A model generated the notes under the pieces. The model saw nothing but the letters and a program-made list of their open reading frames with translations. It was not told the origin of the DNA and made no database searches. A program made the position numbers and the translations under genes. This document shows, in pieces, positions 17,095 to 24,674 of a DNA stretch of 64,000 nucleotides. Position 1 is the first letter of the stretch. Each line of letters opens with the position of its first letter. The DNA comes from Lautropia dentalis (GTDB taxonomy: Bacteria; Pseudomonadota; Gammaproteobacteria; Burkholderiales; Burkholderiaceae_E): assembly GCF_003892345.1 (NCBI RefSeq), contig NZ_RRUE01000002.1:1001655-1065654 (forward strand). Reading direction: 5' to 3'.

Positions 17095-17408
17095 TCCTTT
17101 ACTGAAAGGCTGGCGGATCTTCAAGCAAAGAAAACATATAAATCAATGAGTTAGAACTGGTTTCCTTTACTGTGCTCATCTTCAGTAGGGGGCTGTAGTA
17201 AAGGAGAGGCCGGTGGGCAGGAGCATCGGGCATCCTGTTCTGCAGATGCTGGGCCGGTTAGGTGATTCAGGGGGATACTGGCCCCGTGCCAAGGGTTGTC
17301 CTTTACTGGCTCTTTACTAGATGGAGAGGGAAAGAAAACATATAAATCAAGGGGTTACGAAGGTTGTCCTTTACTAGCTCACCCCTGTACCATGCGAGCT
17401 AGTAAAGG
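17095..17408. repeat. Repeat cluster built on CCTTTACT with two approximately 80-bp units
   Basis: Within the 520-bp gene-free stretch 16891-17410, CCTTTACT occurs at 17096, 17164, 17300 and 17368, CTTTACT at 17312, and the inverse AGTAAAGG at 17197 and 17401. Two longer direct repeats start with AAAGAAAACATATAAATCAA (17127 and 17331), run through TCCTTTACT and close with AGTAAAGG. Each unit ends in an inverted repeat: TCCTTTACT/AGTAAAGGA (17163-17171 with 17197-17205), and a perfect 13-bp pair CCTTTACTAGCTC/GAGCTAGTAAAGG (17368-17380 with 17396-17408, 15-base loop). The last hairpin directly follows the stop of the upstream gene on the minus strand. There is no T run, so it is not a standard terminator. 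No gene is seen in 16891-17410. Confidence 0.85.
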
Positions 17409-17410
17409 GT

Positions 17411-19135
17411 TCAGCCTGGGCCGCGCCGCCAGACTGCCGTGGACCGTGCCCCTATCGAATGGATCAACCCCTTGCGGCGCATACTCTGTGTCAGGTTGCG
17501 GACCTTGTTGGCTTTCTGTGATGAGTCCAGCACATCGGGCATCTTCGGTAGGAGCAGGTCATCCAGTTCCTGCCTGCTTGCCTGCCCGTACTTCTCTAGG
17601 TAGCCGAGGATGAGCTGGTGGTAGTACGTGTCGTCCATTCCCCGGTTACGGATGTAGGTGGCCTTGCTTTTGGTCCAGGCCGCTACCTCGGCGGAGACGA
17701 AGAAGTTTGGCGAACGCCCTTCGATCAGCTTGTCCTTCCTGAGTGTTTTGGCCTCTTCTGCCGAAATGGGCTCCTTCTTCTGCACTTTGTCCAGCAACAG
17801 TACCTGTTTGAGGTCGAGGTCATCTCTGCTCATCAGCAGGCGCGTGTAATTTATGTCAAGTACCTGGCCGCTGATGGTGACTTGAACGCGAGGTGTTCCT
17901 TCAGCCATGGGGCTCAGAACATAGTCAGGCAAGGGGAAGAAGCGTTGCCGCTGTCTTTCGAACATGCGGCGTATGCCACTGCCGGCTTGATCGATCATCC
18001 GCAGCCGGATCATGCCTTCAATCAGCCACTGGTTGCGATAGTGCTCTGGGGGAGATTGCGTCTCGAGCATCCATTCAACGCTGGGAGGCAGGAATTGCCC
18101 CAGGTTGGAGAAAACCAGTCGATCCGGGTGCTCGACCACATTGATCTTTCCATGCAAAAGATAGTCCTGGTGAGCGAGACAATTGTGAAGTGCTTCGCGG
18201 ATGACCCACGGATCATAGCTTTTGACTGCGGTGGGAAAAAGCGACTGATCCGGCATGTATTCCAACATGATATTGCGAATGCGGTTGGCCACTTTGTCTG
18301 TCGACAGCAGCATGGGTGGGCCAAAATGTTGCGAGTCTATGGTCTTGTTATGCTCGTTTCGTAAAAGCCAGGTTATTTTGGCATCGACAGGGGAAAGCAG
18401 GTGTGATGCTTCATCCTTGCCCAGTAACAGCAGGGCTGAACGTGTGATTCTTCCCTGTTTGGTGATATGGGCTTTGTTGAGAAGGGTCGGATTGTCCATC
18501 TCCTGTAGTTGGGCCTTGACCCTGTCGAGCTGATCCTGGTCGCGCTCGTTCTTGAGCGCAAACTCCATGAATTTTCGTCGCGCCACTTCCAATGCCTCTG
18601 GGTCAAGATCATCCCAGGTTGCCTCTGGTACGATTTCCCCTGACCAGTCATGATTCTGGTCCAACATTGTCCATAGCCGACGCTCCTTGTCCTGGTGTTC
18701 GGAAAGTTTTGTCTTGTGGCTGTCAACCCGAATGTAACGTTCTCCCTGAAATGCCAGGGGAGCTGATCGAGGTGGGTGTATTTCAAGCAGAATTACTCTG
18801 CCGTCAGGGTGGGGTACTTCGTGAAACGTGAAATCTGGCCGAGGGAGTATTTTTTGTGTCAGCCACATGATGAGCGACTGGTTTCCTTCACCCTTTGCTT
18901 TGCTCGGGTTGAACTGCGTTCCTGTTACGGCGTGCGTGCTGTCATCAATTCCCCAAACCATCCATGCTCTGTCATGACGTTCGAGTGCAGCCGAGTTGCC
19001 CAGTGCAGAGATGTACTGGCCAATCTCTTTGGGCTCCTTCAGGTTTGACTTGAATTCCAGGGTGCTCTGCTCTCTGGGGAAGTTGCGGAGTTTTTCGATC
19101 AGGGCAATGAGTTTTTCCTGTTCCATCCTCGTCAT
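17411..19135 (-). CDS. AlbA_2-domain ATP-binding protein (second copy)
   Basis: 574 residues; a second in-frame ATG at 19126 is an alternative start. The N-terminal AlbA_2 domain has STLEFKSNLKEPKEIGQYIS, MVWGIDDSTHAVTGT and YIRVDSHKTKLSEH. The middle carries the GHKL-like segment VIREALHNCLAHQDY, VVEHPDRLVFSNLG and AGSGIRRMFERQRQRFFPLPDY. The C-terminal 150 residues include winged-helix-like turns (GQASRQELDDLLLPKM, SQKANKVRNLTQSMRRKGLI). It is unlike its neighbour at 15346-16890 in sequence, though of the same architecture. GC is clearly lower here than in the flanking chromosome, which indicates transfer. The role is probably regulatory or defensive. Confidence 0.8.
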   Translation of the reverse strand: MTRMEQEKLIALIEKLRNFPREQSTLEFKSNLKEPKEIGQYISALGNSAALERHDRAWMVWGIDDSTHAVTGTQFNPSKAKGEGNQSLIMWLTQKILPRPDFTFHEVPHPDGRVILLEIHPPRSAPLAFQGERYIRVDSHKTKLSEHQDKERRLWTMLDQNHDWSGEIVPEATWDDLDPEALEVARRKFMEFALKNERDQDQLDRVKAQLQEMDNPTLLNKAHITKQGRITRSALLLLGKDEASHLLSPVDAKITWLLRNEHNKTIDSQHFGPPMLLSTDKVANRIRNIMLEYMPDQSLFPTAVKSYDPWVIREALHNCLAHQDYLLHGKINVVEHPDRLVFSNLGQFLPPSVEWMLETQSPPEHYRNQWLIEGMIRLRMIDQAGSGIRRMFERQRQRFFPLPDYVLSPMAEGTPRVQVTISGQVLDINYTRLLMSRDDLDLKQVLLLDKVQKKEPISAEEAKTLRKDKLIEGRSPNFFVSAEVAAWTKSKATYIRNRGMDDTYYHQLILGYLEKYGQASRQELDDLLLPKMPDVLDSSQKANKVRNLTQSMRRKGLIHSIGARSTAVWRRGPG

Positions 19136-19210
19136 CCTTCACATTTCATGAAAGGGCCGGTGCGACCCCATCCTGACTTTTCCGTTCATGGCCATGAAGT
19201 TCCGCACGGA

Positions 19211-20083
19211 TCATCGTGACGTAATGTCATGTGTGTCTGTCTGACATTCGCTCGTGGGCGCGCAGCAGTTTACCGCAAGAAAGCGCTGTCTATGCCAGTG
19301 CAGATACGGAAGATGTTCTTTCTCAACCCAGCGCAGTTTCATCTCCGGGTGCAGTCCCAATGCCTGCATGTCTTCGGCTGGCAGCCGAGAGCTGGTCAGC
19401 AAGTTTCCACCTTCGTCAAAGCTGATCAGGAACCGGTCAAAAAGCACATCGAGGTTGGCTACCAGCAGAAAGCCATTGAAAACGTCCAGCCGTTCAGCGT
19501 CATTGGTACATTCTGCCCAGGGTTTGGCATGGCTGGCACGCAGCACCTCGGGTAGCGTGATGCCAGTGACGGCACATGCGCCGTGCCAGTAGGCCATCAG
19601 AGCACGGCGATAGATGTCCTGGCCGATGCGTTCTCGCCGGAGGCGTTCGATTTCGGTTTCTTGTGGTGAGGCAGGAGGAAATCCGTCGGGGCTGAGGTCT
19701 GTGTCGGTTTTGCTGACAGAGTGAGTATCTTCACCTGAAAATGGATCGGTGTTGTTGGATGCGCTCTGCTTGCGGAGTTCAAGAGAGAGCTGGGCTGTTT
19801 GCTTAAGAAATGAGGCCAGTTGATCAAGATCCGTCAGGTAGAACTGGTCGTTTCTGGACGGCCATGGGGGAACATTGCGGGAAAGCGTGGGCAGCAGCTC
19901 CGGATAGGGTGACTGTACGATCACCCCCATGCCGGTCAACCACTGGTTTACCGTTACACTGGTTTCGTGCCGGGCAGAGCTGAGTGTGATGCTTCCATTG
20001 CCCGTGGTTGAGGTATTTTCGAATCCATTGTTGGCGGCAATATGGATGATCAGTACATTGTCCATGGCGTAGCCGTCATGCAT
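19211..20083 (-). CDS. HNH endonuclease (HNH_2 family)
   Basis: 290 residues from the ATG at 20083, which overlaps the methylase stop (ATGCATGA, 8 bases), so it is the last gene of the DISARM-like operon; a start at 20065 is also possible. The N-terminal 140 residues are unassigned and variable. The C-terminal HNH_2 domain has Cys170, His185 in ASHAKPW, Asn203 in FNGFLL and Asp216 in LDVLFDR, all in the family spacing. Its place in a methylase-helicase operon suggests that it is the DNA-cutting component, a role that the phospholipase-D-like DrmC could have in classical DISARM. That substitution is inferred. Confidence 0.85.
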   Translation of the reverse strand: MHDGYAMDNVLIIHIAANNGFENTSTTGNGSITLSSARHETSVTVNQWLTGMGVIVQSPYPELLPTLSRNVPPWPSRNDQFYLTDLDQLASFLKQTAQLSLELRKQSASNNTDPFSGEDTHSVSKTDTDLSPDGFPPASPQETEIERLRRERIGQDIYRRALMAYWHGACAVTGITLPEVLRASHAKPWAECTNDAERLDVFNGFLLVANLDVLFDRFLISFDEGGNLLTSSRLPAEDMQALGLHPEMKLRWVEKEHLPYLHWHRQRFLAVNCCAPTSECQTDTHDITSR

Positions 20084-23000
20084 GAATTCTGTCCCAGGCC
20101 TCCAGCACCAGCCTTTGGGTGCGGTATTCCCCATACTCCCGGATTTCCCTGTCTTTCAGCACGCGGAAGGTTTCGCTGGGGTAGTCGTTGCCCATCACGT
20201 CTTCCGGGTCCAGGATGTAGCGCAGCTCGTCGCGGTCCAGGCCATAGAGGCGGGCGTAGTATGCATCGAGTTCTGCACGCAAGATGGCGCGTCGTGCAGG
20301 GTCAAAAGGGAAGGGAGCCAAGGGTGATCGACGGATGGGCTCCGGGGTGCCTGGCTTCCAGTTGCCATTGTCCAGCTTCCATCCGCTGATAAGGGCCGTG
20401 GCCCAAGGAGCCATGTCCTTGGCGGTATAGGTCAGCTCAAGAATGCGGGGCGTGATGAAATCAAGATCGGGTTCAGTGTAGCGTTCGGGTGGGATGACCG
20501 GAAACTGCTTCAGATAGCTGTAGGTAAGGTGTGTGCCGCCGATCTTCACTCGCGCGCAGAAATCCAGTACAAGGGAGCACAGGTTGCCAAGAAGCGCGGA
20601 TGTTTGGCGGGCATCCCAAACCGTTGTGAGCAGAGGCATGGTGTGACCCACACCCACCGCTGGCAAAACCGAAGCAATCACCGTCCGTTCATCCGTTGCC
20701 CGGCAGATATCCCGCCACCCCATCAACCATTGAGGGCAGCTTTCCTTCAGCCAGCGCTCCGCCAGTCGTTGTGCGCTTTCTTCGCTACTCAGCCCTGCGG
20801 GTGGCATGGGAAGGTTACTGGCTTCCTCGGCCAGACGCAGCAGTTGCTGTTCGGCCAGGGGTAGACCTTCGTCCAGCAGGCCGCCTGCGTTCTTCTTGAG
20901 CGGTTTGACTCCCAGCTCTTCGGGGTCGATATCCTTGGCATAAGCGTGCAGGTCAACAAAGCTTTCCCAGGCGGCCAGTGCTGTTGTACCCGGGGCCTCC
21001 TCATGCAGAGAGGTCAGGTGTCGCCCAAACAGCATTTTGGTGACGGCAAGTATGGTGGCGTGCCCATCGTCTGTCTTGAGGGCGCGCATCAGTTCGTCCG
21101 GCAGATCTGCCAGTCGCAGCCAGACTTCACGGGCAGGCACCCAGTACCGGGGCGTGATGCTGAAGGACGTATCCTGTTTTTCCTGCAGGGTCACATCCCG
21201 GCTGGCTACGGTGCCAGTATTTGGGTCGGTTGTGTAAGTGGCCCAGCGGTGATCGAAATGATGAATCAGTTTTGCCTCGTACAGGGGCAGGCGCTTCGTG
21301 TCTGTTGCGCTGCTGCCCGGTTCCGGGTTGTTCTGGTATTCGAACAAATGGCTGTCATTGGACATGTGCATCATGGCCATGAACGTGATGCCCCACGGAT
21401 TCTGCGCAGGGACTTCCCTGGCATGCTTGCCCTCACCTTCGACGTAGGCATCACGTATCAGGACCGGTGCTGCCCGGTAGAGCTTTTTGGTCAGTTCGGC
21501 ATCGCGTTTGCTGCGAAACACCGGGCAGGTCAGCGTGTTGGGGTTGATCAGCCGGAAGTCTTCCGGTGTCAGCGTGAACCGCCGGCGCTCGTCCGCCAGC
21601 TGGCTGACCTGGGTGGCAAAGCAGACAAATTCGGCCTGTTCGGAAGCCCCCAGGGTGAGCAGGCAGAACTTCACGCGACTGTCCACTGCAGGGAACAGCT
21701 TGTCCCGATTTTCTATGTCGTACAGGCTGACCAGCCGCTTCGACTGGGTGATGTGGCCAAAGTACGTCTTGGTACTGTCGTCGGTGGCAATGCCTGTGGG
21801 TACGATGAAGCCGGCCCGGCCATCCCGGGCGTGAATCTGCAGGATGGTTTCGGCAAACAGGGCATAGGTGTTTACATCGCCCACGCCGGTGAGCGGGTAG
21901 CGTCCCCCCTCGCTTTCGCTTACATGGGCGAAAAGGCTCGTGGCCTCTGCTGTGCGGCGGGCAGTGACAAACTCCCGGTACAGGCGTCTTTCGGCCTCAT
22001 CAGGGCCATTCGCATGTTTCAGCTGTGGTGCGCCGTTTGGCGCAGATGTGTGGCCAAAGTTCAGGTTCTGCGCCAGCCGGCCTTCACTGAGCCACTGGAT
22101 ACGCTGGCTGCGCTCGGCCTTGTTGCGTGCCGCTGCCACGTCGGCGTTGCGGGTGGCAAAGAACTCTTCTTCCTGCAGTTTGATGCGCTCCCATGGTGGG
22201 TTGCCCAACACACAGTCAAAGCCCCGGTGGTCGTTGGGTCCGCGGGGGGCAAACACTTGCGGAAACGCCAGGGGCCAGTGGAGCACGCGTGCTTCGGCAC
22301 AGGCGGCGCGGGCTGCTGCCACCGCATCGGCGGCAGGCCCCGTGATGTCGTTGGGGGTGGTCAGCAGGGTATGCAGCGTGGCGCTGGTCGGTACGGTTGC
22401 GCTCCGGTCCGTGGTCTTGGGCAGCAGGAAGGCGCCCACCAGCACATCTGCGGCTTGTGCCAGCGGACTTCGTGCGGCAGTCTGCATGAATTCCAGCCAG
22501 CGGGCCTCCTTGGTGCTGACCTGCTCCGGCGTGTTGGTGGGCATGTCTTCGATGGCGCGCATGGCCTGCAGGCCGGACGTGTTGTCCATACCCAGCAGCA
22601 TCTGCTGGCTCTGCAAGTCTCTGGTCAGCTGTTTGAGGGCGACAGCATTGGTTTTGGTCAGTGCCTTGCACACTTCCCGGTCATCACCGCTCAGGGGCTT
22701 GAAAGCGTCTTTGGAAATACCTCGGGTCAGGGCATCCAGATTGGTCAGGCCCAGCAGGGCGTCGCCCACCTGCAGGTGGTGGTCCAGAAAGTCCAGCGGG
22801 CGCCCTTCTTCAAACCCTTCCAGCCACAGTGCCATGCGGGCCAGCTCGACGGCCATGGGGTTGCGGTCCACGCCATAGATGCAGTGTGCCACGACCTCAC
22901 GCAGGGCGTGACGGTAGTCCTTCGGCCGGATGGCACCCTCGTACCCGCTGGCCACACTGCGCAGCAGCGCCAGCCTTTCCGCCAGACGCCGGGCAGCGGC

Positions 23001-24653
23001 CAGCAGAAAGTGCCCACTGCCACAGGCCGGGTCGATGACGCGGATGGCCAGCAGGGCTGCTTCCGGTGCTGCAGGGCTGGAAGCAAGCCGCAGCTCGATG
23101 ACGGGTTCGAGTGCACTGCGGATCAGTTCCTGCACCAGACTGTCGGGGGTGTAGTAGCTGCCGGTAAGTTTGCGGGCATTGCCTGCCGTACTGGCTGCGT
23201 CGGTTCTGCCCACGAAGTCGAATGAACGGGCATGGACATCCACCGTGGGGACCAGCTCCAGCAGGCTTTCATATACACTGCCCAGCTCTTCTGGTCCCAT
23301 GTTGCGGTAGTCTACGGGCACCAGGCTGTCTGAGCCAGGGGGGCGTGCCCAGCGTAAATCTTTCAGGGCTTCGAGCAGGTGAGCATTGTCCAGGCTGGCG
23401 GCGTCCAGGTCCTTGCACTGGCTGGCAGCGAACAGGCCGCCCAGTGCGGGCAGGGCCAGCCGGGGCTCGCCCTGGTCCAGCCCCCGGAAGACGATGCGAA
23501 TGGCCTGCCACTGGTCATCGTGCCGGTTGCGGGGGCGACGTTTGAGGCTGAAGTTGCGGAGTCGGGCCAGTGCGTAGCCTTCGGCGTAGGCGTGGCGTGC
23601 AGCCTGCGCCTCGGGGCTGTCCCCCTGCGGGTGCAGTACCCCGCGTTCTTCCACGGTGAACACGAAAATCAGCCGGTACACCAGCCGCAGCAGTTGCTGG
23701 AAGTAGGCGTCGCGACTCAGTTGTCCACTGTCCAGCGCAGCACGCAGCTTATCGTTGGATGGATGCTGCAGAAAACCCTCACCCAGCGTAAGCAATGCCT
23801 TTTCGACGCCGTTGCGCAGGCCATCCCGTACCCGGGTGCCTTCCTGCTGGCCCTCGTGGCGCCATCGTTCCCAGATGCAGGACACGTTCTGGGCATCTGT
23901 GTGCGCCCGACTGGCGTGCAGCAGCCGCCATACATTGGCAAACTCGGCGTAGCGTTTGCTGCCCAGCAGGTCGGCCAGATCGATTTCCAGAAAACTCGGT
24001 CGGGTAAGTGACGCGGCATCACGCAGCAGTCGCAGCTGCCTGCCGTTGCTGACGATACCCCACTGCAACGGTTCGCTGGCATTGAGCAGCTCCTGCATGG
24101 CCTGGAAGGGGGTCTTGCGGCGGCTGCCGCTGCCTTCGATGGCCATGCTGGTGTCGGCGTCGTCCAGCCCCAGCGTGTGGGGTGCTACCAGAATGGGCAG
24201 ATTACCTGCCAGGAAGCTGACGGGGTAATGCCGTCCATCCACTTCCTGTGGCTGTGCCTGTGGGCTCAGGTTGTAGCCAAAGGCGTCGCGCAGCAGCTCC
24301 TGTACAAAGCGGGTGGTGAGTTGGGTGGCGTCGATGTCCCGCCGTTCCAGCTGCTGGGCAAAGTCCTGCCATTGGGCGCAGGCAATCTGGAAGGCGCGAC
24401 TGTATTCATCCTTGGCCTTGAGGCCCTTGGGTAGCTGGTAGTCTGCATCCTGCTGGGCGCTGGCAAGGCCCTGCATGGCCTTTTGAACCTGATCGGGCAG
24501 GAAAAGCCCCCCTTCCAGTGTCAGTGTGGCAGGAAGGGAGAGGGCAGCCTCGGTCTTGCGGGTGCGTTTCATGTCAGGGCTTGTCCTTGCCAGTGGTGTC
24601 TGTGGCTTTCCGGTAGCTGCCTTTGGTTGGGCCAGGGATACGGGTTTTCGCAT
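20076..24653 (-). CDS. drmMI: Eco57I-class adenine DNA methylase, DISARM DrmMI-like
   Basis: Up to 1525 residues; a start at 24572 (MKRTRKTEA, AAGGA upstream) would give 1498 and has the better ribosome site. Residues 80-330 resemble the accessory N-terminal part of type IIG enzymes (WGIVSNGRQLRLLRDAA). Methylase motif I is DPACGSGHF (541-549), motif IV is NPPW (818-821), with YYTPDSLVQELI before motif I. It would methylate adenine in host DNA so that the system ignores self. It lies 21 bases (or 102 from the inner start) after the SNF2 helicase gene. No intact PD-(D/E)XK site was recognised, so it is probably a modification enzyme only. Confidence 0.85.
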   Translation of the reverse strand: MRKPVSLAQPKAATGKPQTPLARTSPDMKRTRKTEAALSLPATLTLEGGLFLPDQVQKAMQGLASAQQDADYQLPKGLKAKDEYSRAFQIACAQWQDFAQQLERRDIDATQLTTRFVQELLRDAFGYNLSPQAQPQEVDGRHYPVSFLAGNLPILVAPHTLGLDDADTSMAIEGSGSRRKTPFQAMQELLNASEPLQWGIVSNGRQLRLLRDAASLTRPSFLEIDLADLLGSKRYAEFANVWRLLHASRAHTDAQNVSCIWERWRHEGQQEGTRVRDGLRNGVEKALLTLGEGFLQHPSNDKLRAALDSGQLSRDAYFQQLLRLVYRLIFVFTVEERGVLHPQGDSPEAQAARHAYAEGYALARLRNFSLKRRPRNRHDDQWQAIRIVFRGLDQGEPRLALPALGGLFAASQCKDLDAASLDNAHLLEALKDLRWARPPGSDSLVPVDYRNMGPEELGSVYESLLELVPTVDVHARSFDFVGRTDAASTAGNARKLTGSYYTPDSLVQELIRSALEPVIELRLASSPAAPEAALLAIRVIDPACGSGHFLLAAARRLAERLALLRSVASGYEGAIRPKDYRHALREVVAHCIYGVDRNPMAVELARMALWLEGFEEGRPLDFLDHHLQVGDALLGLTNLDALTRGISKDAFKPLSGDDREVCKALTKTNAVALKQLTRDLQSQQMLLGMDNTSGLQAMRAIEDMPTNTPEQVSTKEARWLEFMQTAARSPLAQAADVLVGAFLLPKTTDRSATVPTSATLHTLLTTPNDITGPAADAVAAARAACAEARVLHWPLAFPQVFAPRGPNDHRGFDCVLGNPPWERIKLQEEEFFATRNADVAAARNKAERSQRIQWLSEGRLAQNLNFGHTSAPNGAPQLKHANGPDEAERRLYREFVTARRTAEATSLFAHVSESEGGRYPLTGVGDVNTYALFAETILQIHARDGRAGFIVPTGIATDDSTKTYFGHITQSKRLVSLYDIENRDKLFPAVDSRVKFCLLTLGASEQAEFVCFATQVSQLADERRRFTLTPEDFRLINPNTLTCPVFRSKRDAELTKKLYRAAPVLIRDAYVEGEGKHAREVPAQNPWGITFMAMMHMSNDSHLFEYQNNPEPGSSATDTKRLPLYEAKLIHHFDHRWATYTTDPNTGTVASRDVTLQEKQDTSFSITPRYWVPAREVWLRLADLPDELMRALKTDDGHATILAVTKMLFGRHLTSLHEEAPGTTALAAWESFVDLHAYAKDIDPEELGVKPLKKNAGGLLDEGLPLAEQQLLRLAEEASNLPMPPAGLSSEESAQRLAERWLKESCPQWLMGWRDICRATDERTVIASVLPAVGVGHTMPLLTTVWDARQTSALLGNLCSLVLDFCARVKIGGTHLTYSYLKQFPVIPPERYTEPDLDFITPRILELTYTAKDMAPWATALISGWKLDNGNWKPGTPEPIRRSPLAPFPFDPARRAILRAELDAYYARLYGLDRDELRYILDPEDVMGNDYPSETFRVLKDREIREYGEYRTQRLVLEAWDRIHA

Positions 24654-24674
24654 TCATGGTGCGTCTGGTGGCCT

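Noticed and set aside
17095-17408. CCTTTACT cluster as a CRISPR or integron attC array
   Set aside because: Only two long units, unequal spacing and no integrase or cas gene; the attC core consensus is not visible.
20946-23225. 759-codon plus-strand frame opposite the methylase
   Set aside because: No motif, no ribosome site, and the minus strand carries clear methylase motifs I and IV across it.
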